DNA of 6,976 bases, taken from the NCBI GenBank assembly GCA_002404015.1, contig DHIW01000042.1:1-6976 (forward strand), given 5' to 3'. This DNA is from Chloroflexi bacterium UBA4736. Lineage in GTDB: Bacteria > Chloroflexota > Dormibacteria > Dormibacterales > Dormibacteraceae. Below are positions 1 through 6,500 of this stretch, one piece after another. A program made the position numbers and the translations under genes. Every line of letters begins with the position of its first letter. Position 1 is the stretch's first letter. Under the pieces are notes generated by a model, which worked only from the letters and a program-made list of their open reading frames with translations, was not told the DNA's origin and ran no database searches.

Positions 1-159
1 GACCGACTATTGCCGCCCTACGGGATGGCGGCCTGGTCATACGGCCTTTATGCACCCCACACTCTGGCGGACAACGCGCCGGTGGGTGATCGCCGGGGAA
101 CGCTCGTCAGCCCTTAATCCGGTACCGCACCAGCCGCCTACTCCACAATCTGTCCGGAC
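1..159. other. Short flank downstream of the operon, no supported gene
   Basis: No clear gene or intrinsic terminator follows the last stop. A GC-rich inverted repeat GCCGCC/GGCGGC (12-17 and 27-32, 9-nt loop) could form a hairpin but no T-run follows it on either strand. On the plus strand one frame is open from the window edge to a TAA at 115-117 (38 codons), which might be the tail of a convergent gene. On the minus strand an ATG at 40 opens a frame for 13 codons to the edge. Neither is long enough to call. Confidence 0.4.
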
Positions 160-894
160 TCAGAGGCTGACGGCCTGGCCCCCGTCGATGTAGATGGTGG
201 TGCCGGTCAGGAAGCCGATCCGCTCCTGCACGAGGGCCGCGATCAGCCGCCCCACCTCCTCAGCCCGGCCGAGGCGGCCGACGGGGATGCGCCGCTCAAC
301 TGATGCACGCGCGCCCGCGTCCTCGAAGTAGGTCCGGTTGAGCTCGGTAAGGATGTAGCCCGGCGCAACCGTGTTGACCGTGATGCCATCCCGTGCCCAC
401 TCCACCGCCAGCGTGCGCGTGAGGCTGGCCAGCGCCGCCTTCGAGGCGGCGTACGCGGCGTGCGAAGGCACGCCCAACTGGTCGTAGAAGGACCCGACGT
501 TCACCACCGTCCCGCGACTCTCCCGCAGGAACGGATACGCAGCCCGGCTGGCTCCCAGGACCGCTCTTACGTTCACGTCGAAGACGCGCGCCGGCAGATC
601 CGGGTCCTCGTCGGAGTCGACGGTGTAGAGCCCGGCGTTGTTGACAAGCGCCACCAGTCCGTCTGCCTCGGCCGCGAACTCGGCGATCGCCGCTGCCATC
701 CCATCCCGGTCGGTGACGTCGCACGCATACGGCACGAGCCTGCCCGGCGCAGCCTCGCCGCCAGGGACGGTGCCGCGCCGGCTGACGCAGCCCACCGTGT
801 AACCTCGCCGCGCCAGCTCAGCGGCGGTGGCCGCGCCGATGCCTGAGCTGGCACCGGTCACGAGGACCCCGCCCAGGCCCTCAGGCAACGCCAC
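160..894 (-). CDS. SDR-family oxidoreductase (FabG-like), last gene of the operon
   Basis: Classical short-chain dehydrogenase, 244 residues from the GTG at 894. It shows TGASSGIG (13-20), basic R39/R40 after strand beta2 (suggesting NADP(H)), NNAG (85-88), helix N108, S135, Y148 and K152 (YAASK), and a C-terminal GTTIYIDGG. The active site is intact, so it should be a working alcohol dehydrogenase or ketoreductase. The substrate is not visible. As neighbour of an (R)-specific hydratase, a 3-ketoacyl-CoA or ring-ketone reductase is plausible. The start is uncertain: GAGG abuts the GTG with no spacer but lies 6 nt before an in-frame TTG at 888, which would give 242 residues. Either start overlaps the end of the previous SDR (14 or 8 nt). 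Confidence 0.75.
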   Translation of the reverse strand: MALPEGLGGVLVTGASSGIGAATAAELARRGYTVGCVSRRGTVPGGEAAPGRLVPYACDVTDRDGMAAAIAEFAAEADGLVALVNNAGLYTVDSDEDPDLPARVFDVNVRAVLGASRAAYPFLRESRGTVVNVGSFYDQLGVPSHAAYAASKAALASLTRTLAVEWARDGITVNTVAPGYILTELNRTYFEDAGARASVERRIPVGRLGRAEEVGRLIAALVQERIGFLTGTTIYIDGGQAVSL

Positions 895-1669
895 CCTCGA
901 ACCATGCCGCCGGTTCGGTCATCAGCGAGAGGCCGCCGTCGGCATACAGCACCTGGCCTCGGAGCCAGCGGCTGTCAGGGCTGGAGAGGAAGCGGATGAT
1001 GGTGGCGATGTCCTCCGGCCGGCCCAGGCGGCCGGCCGGCGTGCGCTGCACCCAGTTGGCCTCCATCTGCGGCCATGTCGCACCCGCGTAGTAGCGCGCG
1101 GAGTCGGTGTCCACCGGACCCGGGCAGACCGCGTTGACGGCGATGTCGCGGGATGCCAGTTCGACCGCAAAGCTCCGCACCAGCGCTTCCAACCCCGCCT
1201 TGGCCGCCCCCAGCAGGCCGTGCCGCGAGAGCGACCGGTAGCTGTCCCAACCTGAGACGGCGACCACGCTGCCCGGGCGCCCAGCCATCAGCGGCACGCA
1301 ACCCTGGACCAGTTGGATGAACGACTGCAGGCTGGTCGTCATGGTGCGCGAGAGGTGGTGCTCGCCCACGTCCAGCAGCGGCTTGAAGGCGGTGGCGGCG
1401 GCGTTGGCGACGAGCACGTCGAGCCGGCCAAAATCCGCCTCCACTCGCTGGAGAGCGGCCGCGACCCCGGCGCGGTCCTCCAAATCGACCGCGAGAACGA
1501 GCGCGGTGACGCCGCGCTTCTCGATGGCGGCGGCCGCGTCCCGTGCTGCTGCCTCGTTCTTCTTATAGGTGACGGCCACGTCCAGCCCGGCCTCGGCCAG
1601 CGCCAGTGCGGTTGCTCTCCCGATCCCCCGCGACCCGCCCGTCACCAGCGCCGCTCGCCGCTCAGCCAT
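881..1669 (-). CDS. SDR-family oxidoreductase, FabL-like, catalytic Tyr missing
   Basis: Short-chain dehydrogenase fold of 262 residues with the cofactor motif TGGSRGIG (10-17) and basic K36/K37 after strand beta2, which suggests NADP(H). From about residue 139 it lines up without gaps with Bacillus FabL enoyl-ACP reductase as I remember it: shared are the catalytic-region Ser (S139), Lys (K157), AGLEALVR, AVELA, NAVCPGPVDTD, TPAGR and RGQVLYADGG. The catalytic Tyr is absent in both known spacings: the YX3K position is L153 and the FabL-type YX6K position is H150. NNAG reads ANAA (88-91) and the helix Asn is replaced, probably by S113. It could be an enoyl or ketoacyl reductase using His, or a protein with altered chemistry. 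The ATG overlaps the MaoC-type gene by 8 nt and has no clear Shine-Dalgarno site, so coupled translation is likely. Confidence 0.75.
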   Translation of the reverse strand: MAERRAALVTGGSRGIGRATALALAEAGLDVAVTYKKNEAAARDAAAAIEKRGVTALVLAVDLEDRAGVAAALQRVEADFGRLDVLVANAAATAFKPLLDVGEHHLSRTMTTSLQSFIQLVQGCVPLMAGRPGSVVAVSGWDSYRSLSRHGLLGAAKAGLEALVRSFAVELASRDIAVNAVCPGPVDTDSARYYAGATWPQMEANWVQRTPAGRLGRPEDIATIIRFLSSPDSRWLRGQVLYADGGLSLMTEPAAWFEGGVA

Positions 1670-2141
1670 CGTTCGGCCCCGCGGGTCGGTACCGGTGGCC
1701 CATCACCGTCTCGATCTCGATCACGCACCGCTGGTCCTGGTTCAAGCCCCGGTGCCGGTAGCGGACGACGCCGAACTTGGAGCGCGGCTCCCGGGCCAGC
1801 ACCTCGATCTCGATGCTGAGGGTGTCACCCGCGTACACCGGCAGCAGGTAGCGGATGTGGTCCTCGAAGTGCGTCTCGCTGGCACGGCCCATGATCCGTC
1901 CGATCGGCGCCAGGACCAGGCCCGCGGTCAGGATGCCAGGCGCGATCCTGCGGCCATACCGGCTCTCGGCTGCGAAGACATCGTCAGTGTGGAGCGGGTT
2001 GAAGTCGCCGGTCAGCTGGCACGACTCGGCAATCTGGCTCTCGGTGACGGTGATCCGGCCGCAATCGAAGCGCTGGCCCACCTCCAGCTCCTCGAAGTAC
2101 CAGCCCCGCCAGAGGTCGGTCGCGGTGGCGCTAGGGCGCAT
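1662..2141 (-). CDS. MaoC-like (R)-specific enoyl-CoA hydratase
   Basis: Single hot-dog-domain protein of 159 residues, the size of PhaJ/MaoC hydratases. The hydratase signature LTGDFNPLH (43-51) carries the catalytic pair D46 and H51 at the normal five-residue spacing, followed by the family-like GRRIAPGILTAG. The family hydrates trans-2-enoyl-CoA esters to (R)-3-hydroxyacyl-CoA, opposite in stereochemistry to crotonase hydratases such as the first gene here. It overlaps the end of aliB by 11 nt and the next SDR by 8 nt (ATGGCTGA), so it is surely co-expressed. The substrate is unknown. It might act on a ring-enoyl-CoA variant, on a side chain, or on open-chain enoyl-CoAs derived from pimeloyl-CoA. 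The longer open frame upstream of 2141 is only a shadow of aliB. Confidence 0.8.
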   Translation of the reverse strand: MRPSATATDLWRGWYFEELEVGQRFDCGRITVTESQIAESCQLTGDFNPLHTDDVFAAESRYGRRIAPGILTAGLVLAPIGRIMGRASETHFEDHIRYLLPVYAGDTLSIEIEVLAREPRSKFGVVRYRHRGLNQDQRCVIEIETVMGHRYRPAGPNDG

Positions 2142-3276
2142 ACTCCCTCCCCAGCAGCTGGCGGGCAACCACCAGCTTGGCGATCTGGGCGGTGCCGTCG
2201 CCGATCTCGAGCCCGATGATGTCGCGCATCCGCTGCCCCTGGGGCACCTCATCCGAATAGCCAGTGTGGCCGAAGGTGAGCAGTGCCTGGTGCGCCGCCT
2301 CGGCGGACACCTTGGGCGCCCACCACTTGGCCATGTTCGACTCAACGGTGTGTGCCAGCCCCTGGTCCTTACGCCAGAGGGCCTCGTAGCAGATGTGACG
2401 CGCGCCCTTCAGGTAGGTCGCGTACTCCACGAGCGGGAAGGCCACGCCCTGGAACCGGCCGATGGGGCCACCGAAGGCCTTCCGGTCGCGTGCGTACTGG
2501 AGGGCGTCATCGATCGCCGCCTGCGCGCAGCCGATGCAGATGAGCCCGATCAGGGCGCGCGAGTAGTCGAAGCCCCGCATCACCTGCTTGAAGCCCATGC
2601 CCTCCGCCCCCACCATGTCCCGGGCTCGCGCGGGCAGGCCTTCGAAGTGCAGCGAGGCTCGCCCGATGGCGCGGTTGCCGAGGTCCGAGAAGGGGGCCCG
2701 GGTGACATAGCGATCATCGAGGTCGACGTAAAAGGCGCTGACGCCGCCGGCGCCCGGGCCGCCGGTCCGGGCGAAGATGATGCCGGTGTTGGCGTTGACG
2801 CCGAGCGTGATCGAGGTCTTCTCCCCCACCAGCCGCCAGCCCTCGCCGTCGCGCTCCGCCTTCAGAGTGAGCTCGGCCGCATGCGACCCGTGGTCGGGCT
2901 CGGTCAGGCAGAGGGCCGGGAGCACCTCACCCCTGGCCAGCGGCCGAAGCCACCGGTCCTTCTGTTCCGCGGTGCCGTTGGTGGCCAGGATCTCGCCGAT
3001 CAGGAGAGCGTTCAGCACCAGATAGGAGGCGTTGAAGTCGGCCCGCCCGAGCTCCTCGCAGGTCACCCCCGACGTCACACAGTCGGCCCCCTGGCCGCCG
3101 TACTCCTCGGGCACCCGCAGGCCCATCAGGCCCATCCCGGCCAGCTCGCCGAGCAGGCCCTCGCGCAGGCGGGCGCTGCGGTCGTCGGACTGGTAGTGCG
3201 GAGCCAGCCGGTTGGCGGCAAAGCTCCTGATCTCAGCGCGATAGTCGTCCAGTTCGGGTCCGAATGCCAGGTCCAT
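2131..3276 (-). CDS. aliB: Cyclohexanecarboxyl-CoA dehydrogenase (acyl-CoA dehydrogenase, AliB-like)
   Basis: FAD-dependent acyl-CoA dehydrogenase of 381 residues, the normal family length. Seen are the N-terminal helical domain with VPEEYGGQGAD (55-65), the flavin-contact stretch CLTEPDHGSH (123-132), GEKTSITLG (151-159), the helix with ARDRKAFGGPIG, and the C-terminal GDGTAQIAKLVVAR. By context it should desaturate cyclohexanecarboxyl-CoA to cyclohex-1-ene-1-carboxyl-CoA and pass electrons to an electron-transfer flavoprotein that is not encoded here. Two key sites differ from the common pattern. The YEGT motif, whose Glu is the catalytic base in MCAD and SCAD, reads GDGT (Asp360), and the usual GSD reads GSH (His132). 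The helix that carries the alternative Glu of isovaleryl-CoA dehydrogenase has Ser there (FDYSRAL). The start overlaps the aliA stop by one base, and a strong GGGGGAGG precedes it. The exact substrate is inferred. Confidence 0.8.
   Translation of the reverse strand: MDLAFGPELDDYRAEIRSFAANRLAPHYQSDDRSARLREGLLGELAGMGLMGLRVPEEYGGQGADCVTSGVTCEELGRADFNASYLVLNALLIGEILATNGTAEQKDRWLRPLARGEVLPALCLTEPDHGSHAAELTLKAERDGEGWRLVGEKTSITLGVNANTGIIFARTGGPGAGGVSAFYVDLDDRYVTRAPFSDLGNRAIGRASLHFEGLPARARDMVGAEGMGFKQVMRGFDYSRALIGLICIGCAQAAIDDALQYARDRKAFGGPIGRFQGVAFPLVEYATYLKGARHICYEALWRKDQGLAHTVESNMAKWWAPKVSAEAAHQALLTFGHTGYSDEVPQGQRMRDIIGLEIGDGTAQIAKLVVARQLLGREYAP
2146..2152 (-). promoter_or_regulatory. Shine-Dalgarno site that decides the maoC-type start
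   Basis: GGGGAGG on the minus strand, 4 nt before the ATG at 2141 and within the 3' end of aliB. The reading frame stays open further upstream, across aliB to about 2345, but this site marks the true start. Confidence 0.65.
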
Positions 3277-4916
3277 CAAACCTCCCCCTGATCAAACTGC
3301 TCGCGCAGCCGGAATTTCTGTACCTTGCCGGAGGGCGTCTTTGGTAGCTCCGAGACCACCTCCACCCGCTCCGGCCAGAAGACCTTGGCCATCCCCATCT
3401 CGCCGAGGTGGGCCCTGATGTCGTCCAGGGTCGGCGGTTCTCCCTCCGGCACCACCACCGCGCAGGCGCGCTCACCCATCCGCTCGTCGGGGACTGCGAC
3501 CACCGCCACCTCTCGCACCGACGGCATCCGGTAGAGGGCCGCCTCGATCTCCAGCACCGGGATGTTCTCCCCGCCGCGGAGGATCACGTCCTTGGTGCGG
3601 CCGGTGATCCGGATGGCGCCGGTGGCATCCATCCGGGCCAGGTCCCCGGTGTGGAACCAGCCCTCCGGGGTGAGCACCCCGGCGTAGAGGTCGGGGCGCC
3701 GGAAGTAGCCGAGACACTGGGAGGCGCCACGCGCCATCAGGTTGCCCACGGTCCCCGGCGCCACCTCCTGGCCCTCGTCGTCGACGACCTTGAGCTCCAT
3801 CCCCGGCACCGGGCGGCCGTCGCTCTGGCTGGCGAAATCGGGCGGGTCGCCGGGCCCGGTGAAGGTGACCGCGCCGTTCTCGGTCATGCCCCAGATCGCG
3901 GTGAGCTGGGCGCCGAGCACCTCGCGGGCCGCCTTCACCAGGTGGGGTGGGATCGGCGATCCGGCACAGGAGAAGAGGCGAAGAGTGTGGAGGTCCCGCG
4001 GCTGCTTGCGCTGGGCCGCCACCGAGTCCATCACGAAGGGGGTGGCGCCCATGGTCCAGGTGACGCCCTCATCCTGGATCAGCTCGAGGGCCCGATCGGG
4101 CACCCAGACGTCCTGGTAGACCACCTTCATGCCGGTGCTGACCGGCATCAGCAGGCCGTAGAGAAAGCCGGTCTGGTGGGCCATGGTCGAGGCCATGAGG
4201 ACGACGTCATCCTCGGTCAGGCCGAGCATGTCGGGCACCGCCCGGGTTCCCGCGAAGAGGGTGTTGTGCGAATGTGCGACGCCCTTCGGCTCTCCGGTCG
4301 TACCCGAGGTGTACTGGATCTGCGCCAGCTCGTCGGCGCCGGTCGCGAGCCGATCCAGCTCGGACGCCGGGTGCTGGTCCTCCCAGCGCTGGGCGACGAA
4401 GTGGGCGTCGAATTGCCGGGTGCCCTCCACCGGGTCCCCGATCACGAACGCGTGCTCGAGGGTGGGTATCTCGCTGGCCAGCTCCGTCAGCATCTCGCCG
4501 TGCGCGAAGTTGCGGTAGGTGGTGGGCACCACGCAGACACGGGTTCCCACCCGCTCCAGGATGAACCCCACCTCGCGCCGGCGGAGAATGGGAATGATCG
4601 GGTTCACGACCCCGCCGACCCGGATGGTGGCCAGGGCGAGCGCGGCGAACTGCCACCAGTTGGGCAGCTGCATCGCGACCACGTCGCCCGGCTTGACGCC
4701 CAGCTCGAGCAGGCCGCCCGCGAAGCGGTCGACCATCCGCGCCAGCTGCCGGAAGCTGAGCACCTCGGGCGGGCCGGCCGCGTGGTCGGAGACGATCGCT
4801 ACCTTGTCGGCATGCCTCGCCGTCACCTCCTTGAAGTCGTCGATAACCGTGCGGTCGCGCCACCAGCCGGCGTCGCGATACCTCCGTGCCTCCTCGGGCC
4901 CCACCCTGATCTCCAT
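3276..4916 (-). CDS. aliA: Cyclohexanecarboxylate-CoA ligase (AMP-forming, AliA-like)
   Basis: Acyl-CoA synthetase of the ANL superfamily, 546 residues, full length. Motifs in order: the phosphate-binding loop YTSGTTGEPKGV (202-213), WGMTE (342-346), GWFHTGDLARMD (419-430), the hinge region GRTKDVILRGGENI (439-452) and the C-terminal PKTPSGK with the catalytic Lys at 531. All core residues are present, so it should form an acyl-AMP from a free acid and ATP and pass the acyl group to CoA. The N-terminus (RYRDAGWWRDRTVIDDF) and general character recall cyclohexanecarboxylate-CoA ligases of the AliA type. The neighbouring ring-degradation genes make cyclohexanecarboxylate or a substituted relative the likely substrate. 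It starts 5 nt after the badI stop, and its TGA shares one base with the next ATG (TGATG). A medium-chain or aromatic acyl-CoA ligase cannot be excluded. Confidence 0.8.
   Translation of the reverse strand: MEIRVGPEEARRYRDAGWWRDRTVIDDFKEVTARHADKVAIVSDHAAGPPEVLSFRQLARMVDRFAGGLLELGVKPGDVVAMQLPNWWQFAALALATIRVGGVVNPIIPILRRREVGFILERVGTRVCVVPTTYRNFAHGEMLTELASEIPTLEHAFVIGDPVEGTRQFDAHFVAQRWEDQHPASELDRLATGADELAQIQYTSGTTGEPKGVAHSHNTLFAGTRAVPDMLGLTEDDVVLMASTMAHQTGFLYGLLMPVSTGMKVVYQDVWVPDRALELIQDEGVTWTMGATPFVMDSVAAQRKQPRDLHTLRLFSCAGSPIPPHLVKAAREVLGAQLTAIWGMTENGAVTFTGPGDPPDFASQSDGRPVPGMELKVVDDEGQEVAPGTVGNLMARGASQCLGYFRRPDLYAGVLTPEGWFHTGDLARMDATGAIRITGRTKDVILRGGENIPVLEIEAALYRMPSVREVAVVAVPDERMGERACAVVVPEGEPPTLDDIRAHLGEMGMAKVFWPERVEVVSELPKTPSGKVQKFRLREQFDQGEV
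3281..3288 (-). promoter_or_regulatory. Shine-Dalgarno site that decides the aliB start
   Basis: GGGGGAGG on the minus strand, inside the last codons of aliA. It stands 4 nt before the ATG at 3276 but only 1 nt before the TTG at 3279. This favours the ATG, giving a 381-residue protein rather than 382. Confidence 0.65.
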
Positions 4917-4921
4917 CTCCG

Positions 4922-5728
4922 CTACTCCACGTATCGACTGAATTCTGGAGGGCGCTTCTCGGCGAAGGCGGCGGCACCCTCTCGACCCTCGGGCGTACTG
5001 ACGAACAGCTCGAGCCCGGCGGTCGCCATGTTGGCGAGCCCCGCCTGGTGCTCGGTGTCGGTGTTAAATGCGTATTTGAGGAACTTGATCGCGGTCGGGC
5101 TCTTCTCCGCAATCTCCTGGGCCCAGCGGCGCGCCTCGGCCATCAGCTCCTCACCCGGTACCACCTTGTTCACCAGCCCCCAGCGCTCCGCCTCCTGGGC
5201 GGTGTACTGGCGGCAGAAGTACCAGATCTCCCTCGCGCGCTTCTCACCGACCACGCGCGCCAGGTAGGCGGCGCCGAAGCCTGCGTCGAACGAGCCCACG
5301 CGCGGACCGGCCTGCCCGAAGCGCGCGTGCTCGGCGGCGATGGTCACGTCGCAGAGGACGTGGAGCACGTGGCCGCCGCCCACCGCCACGCCGTTGACCG
5401 CGGCGATCACCGGCTTGGGGACGTCGCGAATCAGCTTGTGGAAGTAGTCGATCTCGAACAGGCCACTCTTGGTCGGCCCGTAGTCCCCGGTCTCCGCCCG
5501 CTGCTTGACGTCGCCGCCTGAGCAGAAGGCCTTGTCACCGGCGCCGGTGAGGATGATGCAGCGGACCTTCTTGTCCGCCCAGGCGCGCCGGAAGGCGGAG
5601 ATCATCTCCTCGACGGTGCCGGCCCGAAACGCGTTGTAGCGGTCGGGCCGGTTGATGGTCACGATCGCGGTCGTTTCCTCGACCTCGTACAGGATGTCCG
5701 CGTAGTCGGCGATGGTTTCGGTTGTCAC
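4922..5728 (-). CDS. badI: 2-ketocyclohexanecarboxyl-CoA hydrolase (ring cleavage, BadI/MenB-type crotonase)
   Basis: Crotonase-fold protein of 268 residues with a GTG start. Oxyanion-hole elements are FCSGGD (68-73) and GGGH (117-120). The block VGSFDAGFG (144-152) followed by YLARVVGEKRAREIW is the hallmark of the branch holding MenB (naphthoyl-CoA synthase) and BadI, and the C-terminus EKRPPEFSRYVE resembles the BadI ending. BadI adds water to 2-ketocyclohexanecarboxyl-CoA and opens the ring to pimeloyl-CoA, the reverse kind of chemistry to the MenB ring closure. Neighbours badH, aliA and aliB point to BadI. However GGGHVLH, FCSGGD and GSFD look more MenB-like than the R. palustris BadI sequence as I remember it. 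No other menaquinone gene except a ligase-type neighbour is present, so I favour BadI. A 22-nt gap separates it from badH. Confidence 0.75.
   Translation of the reverse strand: MTTETIADYADILYEVEETTAIVTINRPDRYNAFRAGTVEEMISAFRRAWADKKVRCIILTGAGDKAFCSGGDVKQRAETGDYGPTKSGLFEIDYFHKLIRDVPKPVIAAVNGVAVGGGHVLHVLCDVTIAAEHARFGQAGPRVGSFDAGFGAAYLARVVGEKRAREIWYFCRQYTAQEAERWGLVNKVVPGEELMAEARRWAQEIAEKSPTAIKFLKYAFNTDTEHQAGLANMATAGLELFVSTPEGREGAAAFAEKRPPEFSRYVE
4925..4928 (-). promoter_or_regulatory. Shine-Dalgarno site of aliA
   Basis: GGAG on the minus strand, 8 nt before the ATG at 4916, spanning the last sense codons of badI just before its TAG. It supports the chosen ligase start and close coupling to badI. 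Confidence 0.5.
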
Positions 5729-5738
5729 CGGTAAGTGT

Positions 5739-5744
5739 CTCCTC
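5739..5744 (-). promoter_or_regulatory. Shine-Dalgarno site of badI
   Basis: GAGGAG on the minus strand, in the 22-nt gap between badH and badI, 10 nt before the GTG at 5728. The spacing is a little long, but no other in-frame start lies nearer, so it supports the GTG start. Confidence 0.5.
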
Positions 5745-5750
5745 GTGGAA

Positions 5751-6500
5751 TCAGCCGGCCATCGTGAGCCCGCCGCTCACGCTCAGGACCTGGCCGGTGA
5801 TGAATGACGCGCCGTCCGACGCGAAGAAGCGGACCGCGTGCGCGATGTCCGCGGGCTGGCCGAGGCGCCGAAAGGGGATGGCGCGGATCAGAGCCTCGCG
5901 CATCTTCTCCGGCTGTTGGTGGAAGAGCGGGGTGTCAGTGGGACCGGGACAGACGCAGTTGACCGTCACCTGGTGACGCGCCATCTCGCGCGCGAGCGAC
6001 TTGGTGAACCCGATAATGCCACCCTTGGCCCCGGCGTACACCGTCTCGCCGGTGCTGCCGACGCGGCCGGCGTCACTGGCGATGCTGACCACGCGGCCCC
6101 CGGCGCCGGCGTCGATCATGCCTCGCAGGAAGGCCTGCGTCACAGTCACCGGGCCGAGGTAGTTGATCGCCACGACCTTCCTGATGAAGTCGCGGTCGTT
6201 GTCCATGAAAGGACGGATCTCGTCCCAGCCGGCATTGTTGACGATCACGTTCGCCCTTCCAAAGGCGGACTCGACCTCGTCGCGGACCCGGTCGATCCCA
6301 GCCTCGTCGGTGATGTCGACCTGCCACGCCCGGGCGGTGCCGCCGGCGGCGCGGATCAGCTCCACGGTTTCCTCCGCACCCGCTTGATTGAGGTCCAAAA
6401 CCGCCACCTGCGCTCCGTCAGCCGCCAACCCGGCGGCAATGGCCCGGCCGATGCCGGAGCCCGATCCCGTGACGATGCTGACCCTGCCCTCCAACGTCAT
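5751..6500 (-). CDS. badH: 2-hydroxycyclohexanecarboxyl-CoA dehydrogenase (SDR, BadH-like)
   Basis: Classical short-chain dehydrogenase of 249 residues, the usual length. It shows the cofactor motif TGSGSGIG (residues 11-18), an acidic D36 at the end of strand beta2 that favours NAD+ over NADP+, NNAG (88-91), the helix Asn N113, and the catalytic residues S142, Y155 and K159 (YAGAK). Several stretches match what I recall of Rhodopseudomonas palustris BadH: NNAGWD, SIASDAGRVGS, VCPGPTDT and the C-terminus ITGQVLSVSGGLTMAG. BadH oxidises 2-hydroxycyclohexanecarboxyl-CoA to the 2-keto compound, the substrate for ring cleavage. Position between a hydratase and a BadI-type ring-opening enzyme supports this. 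The ATG is chosen for its strong AGGAGG. It overlaps the preceding stop by 4 nt. A different 3-hydroxyacyl-CoA dehydrogenase role is possible but less likely. Confidence 0.85.
   Translation of the reverse strand: MTLEGRVSIVTGSGSGIGRAIAAGLAADGAQVAVLDLNQAGAEETVELIRAAGGTARAWQVDITDEAGIDRVRDEVESAFGRANVIVNNAGWDEIRPFMDNDRDFIRKVVAINYLGPVTVTQAFLRGMIDAGAGGRVVSIASDAGRVGSTGETVYAGAKGGIIGFTKSLAREMARHQVTVNCVCPGPTDTPLFHQQPEKMREALIRAIPFRRLGQPADIAHAVRFFASDGASFITGQVLSVSGGLTMAG

Noticed and set aside
12..32. Hairpin GCCGCC/GGCGGC as an intrinsic terminator
   Set aside because: Only six pairs with a nine-base loop, and no T-run follows on either strand.
1..117. Tail of a convergent plus-strand gene ending at TAA 115-117
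   Set aside because: Only 38 codons are visible, another plus-strand frame is also open here, and the peptide shows no recognisable motif.
120..159. Small palindromes CGGTACCG (120-127) and GTCCGGAC (152-159) as operator or attachment sites
   Set aside because: Eight-base palindromes are common in GC-rich DNA; neither is repeated or placed near a promoter.
2142..2345. Upstream extension of the MaoC-type reading frame
   Set aside because: The extension lies inside aliB, has Arg/Pro-rich composition, and a strong Shine-Dalgarno site marks the ATG at 2141 instead.
1855..3291. Long open frame on the plus strand opposite aliB
   Set aside because: Same kind of antisense artefact; no recognisable domain, while the minus strand encodes a complete acyl-CoA dehydrogenase.
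3408..5267. Very long open frame on the plus strand opposite aliA and badI
   Set aside because: Antisense shadow caused by high-GC third-position bias. Its translation is low-complexity, rich in Arg, Gly, His and Pro, has no family motif, and lies opposite two well-supported genes.
3276..5728. Reading badI and aliA as a menaquinone menB-menE pair
   Set aside because: A MenB-like crotonase beside an acyl-CoA ligase can suggest this, but no menD, menC, menF or menH is present, and the BadH-like SDR, hydratase and acyl-CoA dehydrogenase fit the alicyclic ring pathway.
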